From an uncultured Collinsella sp. (GTDB lineage: Bacteria > Actinomycetota > Coriobacteriia > Coriobacteriales > Coriobacteriaceae): a stretch of 5,939 nucleotides of DNA. The stretch spans positions 1 to 5,939 of the forward strand of contig CAAEBN010000043.1 in NCBI GenBank assembly GCA_900754075.1, written 5' to 3'. The position numbers and the translations under genes are program-made. Below the pieces are notes generated by a model, which saw nothing but the letters and a program-made list of their open reading frames with translations, searched no databases and was not told the DNA's origin. Positions 1 to 5,894 of this stretch are shown one piece after another (positions within the stretch are counted from its first letter, which is position 1; the number at the start of each line of letters is the position of its first letter).

Positions 1-353
1 AGGCCGACGGTGGACACGTAGTAGCCCTCCGCCCAGAACTTCCTGTTGCCGAACTTGTACTTGAGGTTGGCGTGCCTGTCGAATACCATCAGCGAGCTCT
101 TCCCCTTCAGGTAGCCCATCACGCTCGATACGCTGTACTTCGGCGGTATCGCCAGCAGCATGTGGACGTGGTCGGGCATCAGGTGCCCCTCGATGATCTC
201 TATCCCCTTGTACTGGCAGAGCTTCCTGAAGATCTCCCCAAGGTCGGACCTCACTTGGTTGTAGATGACTTTGCGCCTATACTTCGGCGTGAACACGACG
301 TGGTACTTGCACATCCACTTCGTGTGCGACAGGCTGTAGGCCTTCTGGGCCAT
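1..353 (-). CDS. tnpA: IS200/IS605-family Y1 (HUH) transposase TnpA, 5' part
   Basis: This single-strand DNA transposase excises and inserts the element through a 5'-phosphotyrosine intermediate. The ATG at 353-351 opens a frame that stays open to the window edge: 117 full codons of a protein that is usually about 140-155 residues. Family landmarks run in order: N-terminal 'MAQKAYSLSHTKW', then 'KYHVVFTPKYRRKVIY' (residues 17-31), 'EGHLMPDHVHMLL' (55-67) with the metal-binding HUH pair His62 and His64, 'MGYLKGKSSLMVFD' (79-92), and 'FGNRKFWAEGYYVSTVG' (101-117). The catalytic Tyr of this family lies shortly after this last motif and so falls just outside the window. No strong Shine-Dalgarno sequence is visible, and the start codon sits in a hairpin, as expected for a poorly translated IS200 transposase. 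Nothing inside the visible part is broken. The identification is firm; activity cannot be judged. Confidence 0.95.
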   Translation of the reverse strand, partial: MAQKAYSLSHTKWMCKYHVVFTPKYRRKVIYNQVRSDLGEIFRKLCQYKGIEIIEGHLMPDHVHMLLAIPPKYSVSSVMGYLKGKSSLMVFDRHANLKYKFGNRKFWAEGYYVSTVG

Positions 354-355
354 AC
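336..355 (-). promoter_or_regulatory. Hairpin enclosing the tnpA start codon
   Basis: On the minus strand GTATGGCC (355-348) can pair with GGCCTAC (342-336) around the loop CAGAA, with one bulged T. The ATG (353-351) lies inside the stem. This would hide the start codon. Structured leaders that limit transposase translation are known for IS200; that this hairpin does so is an inference. Confidence 0.4.
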
Positions 356-421
356 GCCACCACCGCCCTCTCGACTCGGATTCCCTGCGGCCTGAACAAT
401 CGCAAGTGTCCGGCGAGGGGG

Positions 422-493
422 CGGCTTTGTAAAGCCGTTTGGCCCCACCCGCATAGCGGGTGGTTTCTGATGCGGCGCGCTGCGCGCCCCGCA
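422..493. repeat. Cluster of three hairpins at the IS200 left end
   Basis: Three inverted repeats stand in a row. CGGCTTT/AAAGCCG at 422-428 and 431-437 is a 7-bp perfect match. CCACCCGC/GCGGGTGG at 445-452 and 456-463 is an 8-bp perfect match around ATA. TGCGG/CCGCA at 471-475 and 489-493 encloses CGCGC/GCGCG. IS200/IS605 transposases recognise subterminal hairpins as single strands, and IS200 leaders also carry a terminator-like hairpin that blocks outside transcription. The 445-463 stem is the best candidate for the left-end recognition hairpin. Which hairpin serves which role is not shown by the sequence. Confidence 0.6.
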
Positions 494-513
494 CAGGCTA
501 AAGCCCATAATGA

Positions 514-542
514 AAGGGCGCTGACCTTCTGGTCGCGCCCTT
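514..542 (-). terminator. Terminator-like stem-loop downstream of the YhgE/Pip operon
   Basis: AAGGGCGC (514-521) pairs with GCGCCCTT (535-542), and GACC (523-526) pairs with GGTC (531-534), giving a 12-bp GC-rich stem with one bulged T and a 4-nt loop. Read on the minus strand it is followed by TTTCATTAT, a weak T-tract. It lies about 75 bases after the stop of the last operon gene, so it is a reasonable intrinsic terminator. It also faces the IS element and may lie partly in the repeat described at 541-583. Confidence 0.5.
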
Positions 543-583
543 GAAATTGAACGTCAGATTGCCGCTTAGGGTCGTTTGCAGCG
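541..583 (-). repeat. Short repeat, copy 1 (CCCTAAGCG..GCAA..TGACGT type)
   Basis: The minus strand reads CAAACGACCCTAAGCGGCAA followed by TCTGACGT, then leads into the hairpin at 542-514. The plus strand at 5881-5909 has a matching string, AAAACGCCCCTAAGCGAGCA then AGGTGACGT, also followed by a hairpin. The match covers about 24 of 29 positions with one gap. The two copies are in opposite orientation and both hairpins point away from the operon. Confidence 0.5.
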
Positions 584-590
584 TCGAGCC

Positions 591-618
591 GTTACGCGGT
601 TTGGTAAAACCGCGTAAC
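591..618. repeat. Perfect 12-bp palindrome touching the operon stop codon
   Basis: GTTACGCGGTTT (591-602) and AAACCGCGTAAC (607-618) are exact reverse complements around a GGTA loop. The last base of the stem is also the last base of the TAG stop codon of the 618-2807 gene. No T-tract follows on the minus strand, so it is not a classical intrinsic terminator. It could protect the mRNA 3' end, assist the terminator at 514-542, or be a protein-binding site. Confidence 0.6.
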
Positions 619-2807
619 TAGATCAATTTAGTACTCTCCAGCTTTTCGATAATCCAGTCGTTGGCTTTGATGACCGGGCGGCGGAAGACGACGCCCAGGG
701 CCAGCGACGGAATCAGGTAGCTCGCCAAGATACCCAGCTCAATCCAGTACTCCATATGGTAGGCACCGGCCATGGCGGCGTGCATGGCGTTGATGCCGTG
801 GGTAAACGGCAGGAACGGGTAGATCGCCTGGAACACGGGGCCGGTCATCTCGATGGGGAACGTGCCGCCCGAACCGCCGACCTGCATGACCAACAGCACG
901 ACGGCGAGGGCCTTGCCGATATCGCCAAACGATACCGTAAGCGTGTAGACGATATTGGAGAACACGAGACTCGCGACCCAGCCCGCCAGCACAAACTGCA
1001 GCGGGTTGTCGCACTGAATGCCAAAGAACAGAATGTCGCCCGCGCACACGAGCGTTGCCTGCAGCAGGGCCAAACCGCCAAAGAACAGGTAACGACCCAG
1101 ATAGATCTCGTGCAGGCGCACGGGGATGAGCTCGTTGATAAGCTCATCGTCAACCGAGACCTTCATCATAGCCGCCAGTACGATCGAGCCGACCCAGAGC
1201 GACAGAATCGTGTAGAACGGCGCCATGGCCGAACCGTAGTTGCGGATTGGATAGACCGGCTTACGGTCGAGTGCGACAGGGCCGGAAAGCGACACGGCGA
1301 GGCCCTCGGGGTCGCTGCCAATCATTGTCTTAATCATGGCCAGGTCACCCGAGATCAGAGCGCTATCAAGCTCATCCTTAAAGGCACTGATCTTGTCCGA
1401 CGCCTCGCCCAGCTGATCGGAAGCCTTGTTGACCAGCTTTGCAGCCTTGGAGAGACCCTTCGCGAGCGAACCAGAGGCCTCGGTCAGACCGCTCACGGCG
1501 CTATCCAAGTCACCCGAGATACCGTTCAGGGAATCCAGAACGCCCGAAATGGTCTTCTTGAGCTCCTTGGCCTTAACCGAGAACGTAGAATCGTAGTCGG
1601 ACTTGGCACCCGAGATACCTGCCTTGGCATCAGCGATGGCCTGGTCGACCTCGGCACGCGAGTTGTTGACCTCCGCCATGCCGTCCGAAAGGGACTTTGC
1701 GGTCGCCGTCAGGTCCTTCGCATTGTTGCGGTACTCCACGGCAATTCTGCCCAGCGACGTCGCAGCGGACTTGAGGCCGTCTTTGAGCTTGTCATCGCTC
1801 ATCTGGTCGGCAAGGTTGCGGAGCCGATCGGCCATCGCATCGATATCGTCAGCACGCGTATTGAGCGCCGCTGCGGCTTCGTTGAGCTGAGACACCGTAA
1901 GGTCAACATGCTGATTCGCGGCATCGAATGCCTTCGCAAGCTCGGCGGACACGTTGTCGAACGAGCCCGCGCTTCCGTCAATCGCCGCGTCAACGGCATC
2001 GTTGGCGGCCTTGAGCGCTTCCTTGGAATCATTGATGCCGCTCTTGGCGTGCTCCATCAGCTGCTTCGTCGACTCATCGACGGTGCCCGTCTGCTTGAGC
2101 ATACCGCCCGCCGACGTCAGCGAATCGGACGTGGAGCTCAAAACGCCCGCCAGCGACGTTGCGCTGGTCTGAATGTCCTGCAGGTCCTGGACCGAATCGC
2201 CCAGCGTAGAGGACAGATTGGCGATAAAGTTGCTCACCTGGTCGGTGCTCATATAGTCGAGCAGGCTGGACACGGTTTTAAGACCGATGCTCGTAATGGT
2301 TTCGGTAAAGGTCTCGTTGACCTGACTCTGGACGGCGCTCGAACCCTTTTCAGTCACGATCTGTGCGATGGCGTTGGCCTTCTGGTTCTCATAGAACTCG
2401 ATATCGGCGTGCTTCACGTCGGTCGAGAAGAGCGTCATCATGTCTGCGCTAAAACTTTTAGGGATAACAACGGCCGCATAGTATGCGCCCGACTTGACGC
2501 CCTCGATAGCTTTATCGCGATCGTTGAGCACAACCCAATCGAAGTTCTCGTTGCCGCGCAGGGTGGCGGTCACGTTTTCGCCCACGTTGACCTCGACAGG
2601 GATCAAATCGCTCTCGTAACCCTCATCGGTGTTGACCACGGCGATCTTAAGATTGCCAGTGTTGCCGTACGGATCCCAGCTGCCAGCGATATTAAACCAC
2701 GCGTACAGGCACGGTACGATAATGAGACCCATCACGACAACCAAGCCGATTACGGAGCGAGACACGTTTTGGACATCGCGCTTAAACAGGTGCAGGATGT
2801 TCTTCAT
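618..2807 (-). CDS. YhgE/Pip family membrane protein (729 aa), second gene of operon
   Basis: This is an envelope protein of the YhgE/Pip family, which includes the lactococcal phage infection protein Pip and relatives of the type VII secretion component EsaA. The molecular role of most members is unknown. The N-terminal part has a membrane helix (about residues 17-36), 'LYAWFNIAGSWDPYGNT' (34-50), 'LKIAVVNTDEGY' (53-64) and 'SGAYYAAVVIPKSFS' (106-120). Residues about 150-500 form an Ala/Ser/Asp-rich, low-complexity helical stalk, probably outside the membrane. The C-terminal part has 'MAPFYT' (528-533) and about five membrane helices (531-549, 573-597, 603-625, 630-645, 689-708) with 'FPIEM' (650-654) and 'PFLPFTHGIN' (664-673), an ABC-2-like arrangement. 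The ATG at 2807 is set by a near-perfect Shine-Dalgarno and follows the TAA of the upstream gene directly. No ATPase partner is visible. The family call is firm; no specific function can be given. Confidence 0.93.
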   Translation of the reverse strand: MKNILHLFKRDVQNVSRSVIGLVVVMGLIIVPCLYAWFNIAGSWDPYGNTGNLKIAVVNTDEGYESDLIPVEVNVGENVTATLRGNENFDWVVLNDRDKAIEGVKSGAYYAAVVIPKSFSADMMTLFSTDVKHADIEFYENQKANAIAQIVTEKGSSAVQSQVNETFTETITSIGLKTVSSLLDYMSTDQVSNFIANLSSTLGDSVQDLQDIQTSATSLAGVLSSTSDSLTSAGGMLKQTGTVDESTKQLMEHAKSGINDSKEALKAANDAVDAAIDGSAGSFDNVSAELAKAFDAANQHVDLTVSQLNEAAAALNTRADDIDAMADRLRNLADQMSDDKLKDGLKSAATSLGRIAVEYRNNAKDLTATAKSLSDGMAEVNNSRAEVDQAIADAKAGISGAKSDYDSTFSVKAKELKKTISGVLDSLNGISGDLDSAVSGLTEASGSLAKGLSKAAKLVNKASDQLGEASDKISAFKDELDSALISGDLAMIKTMIGSDPEGLAVSLSGPVALDRKPVYPIRNYGSAMAPFYTILSLWVGSIVLAAMMKVSVDDELINELIPVRLHEIYLGRYLFFGGLALLQATLVCAGDILFFGIQCDNPLQFVLAGWVASLVFSNIVYTLTVSFGDIGKALAVVLLVMQVGGSGGTFPIEMTGPVFQAIYPFLPFTHGINAMHAAMAGAYHMEYWIELGILASYLIPSLALGVVFRRPVIKANDWIIEKLESTKLI

Positions 2808-5597
2808 TTATGCCTCACCTCCTTTGGAGTGCTTGCCGAGCGGGGTGGTGTCCCCGTCGTTTCCGCTTACGTTGTCAACGCCGTCGGCATCTTGAGCCTT
2901 ACGATGCGCACCGATATGCGGTAGACGGCTCGTGGGCTGTTCGCTGTCCTTGGTGCCCCGCTCGCTGGCGTTGAGACCAAACATGCGGCGGGCGGCAGGG
3001 ATGGCAGCCGTGTGCTCGCGCATCTCGCGGCGCAGGTTCTCGTCCGAAAGCGCCGAGATACGCATCTGGGTATTGAGGCTCGCGCGGATATATTCGATAT
3101 TGATAAGCCAGCCGCAGATGGCAATAACCGAGATGATCCAAATGACAAGCAGGATGATCTTGCCGTTATTGTCGATATCGAGCACCGTCGACAGTACAAA
3201 GAGCAGGACCTGAACGCCCACCACAGCGGCAAAACCGCCCTTGATGTAGTAGGGGTAGCGATGCTCAAACGCCACGGCATGATCGAGCAGCTCGCGACGG
3301 TACGAATCCGAATCGAGCATGACGCGCATGGCCGTGCGCAGCGAATAGCGCTGGCGCGGCAGGTCGTTGGACTCGCAGATCATGAGGCCCGTCGTGGAAA
3401 GCTGCTTATCAAAGAGCAGATTGAGGTTGAGCAGCAACGGGCGCAGCTGCAGACCGATAAAGAGCGCGATGATAAGGAACACGCCCAGGATGCACAGGTT
3501 GAACAGGTAGTTGAACGAGTACATGCCCCCGACCGTCTCGCGCAGCAAGTTAATTCCATAGGTAAAGGGTAGCAACGGATGCAGCCATTGGAAGAAGCCG
3601 GGCATCATCTCGATGGGATACATGCCCGACGAGCCGGGGATCTGCACGATAACGAGAATGACACCGATAGCCTTGCCGATATGCTTAAACGTGGTGGACA
3701 GCGCATAGATGATGTTGACGTAGGTGAACGAGATAGCGATGCCGCCCAGCACGAACAGCAGCGGGTTGACGCACTGCACGCCAATCACCAAATCGCCCAC
3801 CGTAACGATGATGGCCTGGAACGCACCCAGGATCACCATCAGCAGCCAGCGGCCAAAGTAGCCCTGACGCGCCGTAAAGCTACCGATGCCCTCGCGGTCG
3901 ACCTCGAGCTTGTAGATAGCGATGAGCACATAGCCGCCTACCCACAGCGCCAGATTGGTGTAGAAGGGCGCGATGCCCGAGCCAAAGCTCTTGACCGGAA
4001 AGATTGACTTGGACGTCAGCTCAACCGGAGATGCCATGAAATCTGCCACGTCATTGACGTCGACGTCCATGAGGTCGGCCAACTCGCCCATAGACTCAGA
4101 GGTCTGCAGCGCCGCAATGTCATTGGCGGCGGTCGCGAGCTTGTCCTGAACCTTGGCAAGGGAGGCGTCGGTTTGGGACAGCGTGGTCTTTGCCTGCTTG
4201 AGCGTGGCGTCGAGCTGCGCCAGCGTGCCGCGCGCGCTCGCTATCGTGGGGGTCATACCCGACACAATGCCGGTCAAATCGCCCGAAACGGCGGCAAAGG
4301 AGTCAAGCGCGCTCGAAGCCTTCGGCAGTGCGTTCTGTCCCAGATCGGTCTGAGCCTGACCGAGGTTAGTCGTACCGGTCTGAATTGCCGCGTTGAGTGC
4401 GTTGCTCGCGTTCGAGATTGCCGTAGCGTCGTTTGCCATGGCGCTCGACTGTGCAGAGAGGCCATCCTTGATACTCTGCAGCTTCTGGTTTTGCTCGCGA
4501 AGCGAATTGATGGTCGATGCGATGAGCGCGTCGGCGTCCGCCGATCCCGTCGACGTATCGTTAGCGAGAATCTGCAGGCGCTCGATGACAGCGCTGTTGT
4601 GGTCAATCGTCGCTTGAAGGGATTCGAGCGAGTTGTCGATTCGAGTGGTCGTGGACGTAACCGTACCGGTGAGTTTGCCGATCGCGGCGTTCGCAGAAGC
4701 CGATGTCTTACTCAGCACGATGCTGCCCTCCGAAAGTGCCTTGGAGAGCGAGGTGATGGACTTGCCAGCCGTGGTGCGAGCTTCGCCCAGCAGATCATTA
4801 CCCTGAGCGATTGCCTGCGTTAGCGAAGGCGCCTGCCCCTGCAGGCCCGCCAGCGCAGCATCGGCCGAAGCAATCGAGTTGCTCGTCTTGTCGATGGCGG
4901 TATTCATGTCGCCGATGGAATCGCGTACTTCGCCCAGGGTATCAGACGCCTCGGACACCGAGCCCGCCAGCGAATCCTGAGTCTGGGTTGCCTTGTCTTT
5001 AAGGTCGATGCCAGCATCTTTGGCAATGCCCGCGACGGTCTCGCCCACCGTGGAGACAAACTCCGAGTTGATCTGCTCCTCGATGGTGTTGGCACCGGTA
5101 TCGGTGACCTTGGGCGCAATGGCGCTCTTTTTCTCGTTGACGTAATAGGTGAGCTTCGGCTGATGGTAATTGCCGTCGAGCATCGAGACGAGATTGTCGG
5201 AGAAGTTCTTGGGAATCACGATGGCAGCATAGTATTCGCCACTTTCGACGCCCTCTTTGGCATCTGCCGCCGAGTCGACGAAGGTCCAGCCGAGCTGGTC
5301 GTTCTCCTTGAGCTGGTCGACCACCTTATCGCCTGCGTTAAGCTCGCCCACTAGGTCGTTCTGGGTGCCCCGATCGTTGTTGGCGATGGCGATTTTAATG
5401 CCCTGGGTATTTCCGTACGGATCCCAGTTGGCAACGATGTTGTACCAGGCATACAGCGAGGGAATGACGCACACGCCCAGGGTAACCACCAGGGCGACGG
5501 GGTTCATAAGCAGTCGCTTAATGTCGCGCTTAAATATCGCAAAGGAGACCTTTGCGTTGGATAGTTTGCTGCCGAGACTCACGCTTGGACCATCCAT
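2808..5597 (-). CDS. YhgE/Pip family membrane protein with extra C-terminal two-helix domain, first gene of operon
   Basis: This is a paralogue of the downstream gene. Numbered from the ATG at 5597 (929 aa), it has 'FKRD' (22-25), a membrane helix (31-50), 'LYAWYNIVANWDPYGNT' (48-64), 'IKIAIANNDRG' (67-77), 'SGEYYAAIVIPKNFS' (119-133), and a Ser/Thr/Ala-rich helical stalk (about 167-517). Next come 'IAPFYT' (542-547) and membrane helices at about 545-563, 583-607, 612-634, 640-654 and 696-718, with 'YPIEM' (660-664) and 'LLPFTYGIN' (675-683). Unlike its partner it continues for about 200 residues with two more helices (786-806, 813-832) and a charged tail. The start is uncertain: the frame stays open to a TTG at 5666, with ATGs at 5654, 5633, 5618 and 5597 and a GTG at 5582, none with a good ribosome site. 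I chose 5597 because it leaves only a short extension before the conserved 'FKRD'. The family is certain; the substrate or partner is unknown. Confidence 0.92.
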   Translation of the reverse strand: MDGPSVSLGSKLSNAKVSFAIFKRDIKRLLMNPVALVVTLGVCVIPSLYAWYNIVANWDPYGNTQGIKIAIANNDRGTQNDLVGELNAGDKVVDQLKENDQLGWTFVDSAADAKEGVESGEYYAAIVIPKNFSDNLVSMLDGNYHQPKLTYYVNEKKSAIAPKVTDTGANTIEEQINSEFVSTVGETVAGIAKDAGIDLKDKATQTQDSLAGSVSEASDTLGEVRDSIGDMNTAIDKTSNSIASADAALAGLQGQAPSLTQAIAQGNDLLGEARTTAGKSITSLSKALSEGSIVLSKTSASANAAIGKLTGTVTSTTTRIDNSLESLQATIDHNSAVIERLQILANDTSTGSADADALIASTINSLREQNQKLQSIKDGLSAQSSAMANDATAISNASNALNAAIQTGTTNLGQAQTDLGQNALPKASSALDSFAAVSGDLTGIVSGMTPTIASARGTLAQLDATLKQAKTTLSQTDASLAKVQDKLATAANDIAALQTSESMGELADLMDVDVNDVADFMASPVELTSKSIFPVKSFGSGIAPFYTNLALWVGGYVLIAIYKLEVDREGIGSFTARQGYFGRWLLMVILGAFQAIIVTVGDLVIGVQCVNPLLFVLGGIAISFTYVNIIYALSTTFKHIGKAIGVILVIVQIPGSSGMYPIEMMPGFFQWLHPLLPFTYGINLLRETVGGMYSFNYLFNLCILGVFLIIALFIGLQLRPLLLNLNLLFDKQLSTTGLMICESNDLPRQRYSLRTAMRVMLDSDSYRRELLDHAVAFEHRYPYYIKGGFAAVVGVQVLLFVLSTVLDIDNNGKIILLVIWIISVIAICGWLINIEYIRASLNTQMRISALSDENLRREMREHTAAIPAARRMFGLNASERGTKDSEQPTSRLPHIGAHRKAQDADGVDNVSGNDGDTTPLGKHSKGGEA
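2815..2825 (-). promoter_or_regulatory. Near-perfect Shine-Dalgarno for the second operon gene
   Basis: The minus strand reads AAAGGAGGTGA here, 11 bases complementary to the usual 16S rRNA 3' end. The core GGAGG is 10 bases before the ATG at 2807. The site lies inside the last codons of the upstream gene (encoding KGGEA), so terminating ribosomes can reinitiate. It contrasts with the first gene, which has no good site. Confidence 0.85.
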
Positions 5598-5689
5598 CCT
5601 ATCGTTTAGCCGAATCATGCTACTAACAACCATTGTACGGAGGCACTTTAGCATCTCGCGGCACAATGGTGCTGAGTTTTGCGGGTAGC

Positions 5690-5734
5690 AATATACTACG
5701 AAGAGGAGTTAACGTACAGATGTACAGTATTTTA
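5690..5734 (-). promoter_or_regulatory. Candidate promoter region of the YhgE/Pip operon
   Basis: Two -10-like hexamers lie on the minus strand: TATATT (5695-5690) and TAAAAT (5734-5729), each 5 of 6 to the consensus. Neither has a convincing -35 box at 16-18 bases. A third, TACAAT (5637-5632), would place the start of transcription just before the ATG at 5618. The region is clearly more AT-rich than the genes and is the only non-coding stretch in front of the operon, so a promoter is expected here; the exact one is undecided. Confidence 0.35.
5714..5725. promoter_or_regulatory. Operator-like palindrome GTACA-GA-TGTAC
   Basis: A 12-bp inverted repeat with 5-bp arms and a 2-bp centre lies between the two candidate -10 boxes of the operon. 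It would overlap the transcription start of one promoter or the -35 zone of the other, a position typical of a repressor site. A GTTAAC palindrome (5708-5713) directly adjoins it. No regulator gene is in the window. Confidence 0.35.
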
Positions 5735-5790
5735 AATTCCCGCAGCTCCCAAAACCACAACCCGCACAAATTAGCAATTCAAATAGCATC

Positions 5791-5830
5791 GGGGACGTTC
5801 TTAAACGACTAGTCAAACAAAAACGTCCCC
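5791..5830. repeat. 40-bp inverted repeat GGGGACGTT ... AACGTCCCC
   Basis: GGGGACGTT (5791-5799) and AACGTCCCC (5822-5830) form a perfect 9-bp stem. Two more A-T pairs follow inside (5801-5802 with 5819-5820). At the centre is an 8-bp palindrome GACTAGTC (5807-5814). No T-tract follows on either strand, so it is not a normal terminator. Its symmetry and intergenic location resemble a dispersed palindromic (REP-like) repeat or a large protein-binding site. Confidence 0.6.
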
Positions 5831-5838
5831 AATGACTA

Positions 5839-5894
5839 CTTAGGACCACGAAAGCGTCGCTGGTTGAGCATAAGTCAGCGAAAACGCCCCTAAG
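5839..5894 (+). repeat. Nested stem-loop between the palindrome and repeat copy 2
   Basis: The outer arm CTTAGG (5839-5844) pairs with CCTAAG (5889-5894). Inside, GCGT (5854-5857) pairs with ACGC (5884-5887), and CGCTG (5858-5862) pairs with CAGCG (5876-5880) around a 13-nt loop. The 3' side of the outer arm is part of the conserved CCCTAAGCG block. This could be a structured RNA or part of a compound palindromic repeat. No gene is seen here. Confidence 0.4.

Larger units (their letters stand above)
1..508 (-). mobile_element. IS200/IS605-family insertion sequence, left-end portion (partial)
   Basis: This is the 5' part of an IS200-like element read on the minus strand: the transposase gene (1-353) plus an upstream leader dense in hairpins (422-493). 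IS200/IS605 elements have no terminal inverted repeats; their ends are marked by subterminal hairpins, as seen here. The outer boundary is not resolved. I place it near 495-510 because hairpins of the element type stop there and a different stem-loop/repeat begins at 514. The other end lies beyond base 1, so I cannot tell whether a tnpB gene follows. Confidence 0.75.

Noticed and set aside
72..395. A 107-codon plus-strand frame opposite tnpA
   Set aside because: It is the antisense shadow of the well-recognised transposase. Antisense RNAs exist for IS200, but nothing here shows a promoter for one.
251..508. An 85-codon minus-strand frame overlapping the tnpA start
   Set aside because: It crosses the hairpin cluster, is Arg/Pro-rich, and overlaps the clear transposase frame. 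It has no supporting ribosome site or family resemblance.
756..2924. A 722-codon open frame on the plus strand opposite the second YhgE/Pip gene, with further plus-strand frames at 3012-3572, 3579-4007 and 4173-4823
   Set aside because: All lie in the frame whose codons are exact reverse complements of the minus-strand codons. They stay open because the real genes rarely use TTA, CTA or TCA. The translations are Arg/His/Asp-rich with no domain, membrane or start-site signal.
618..5666. Idea that the operon is a type VII secretion or phage-defence locus because the family includes EsaA and Pip
   Set aside because: No EssC-like ATPase, WXG/LXG protein, immunity gene or other defence gene is in the window. 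Family membership alone does not support it.
5720..5812. A 30-codon plus-strand frame (MYSILNSRSSQ...) with AGAGGAG upstream at 5702-5708
   Set aside because: The spacing to the ATG is 11 bases, the frame runs into the 5791-5830 palindrome, and the peptide has no recognisable character. A chance frame in the promoter region is more likely.
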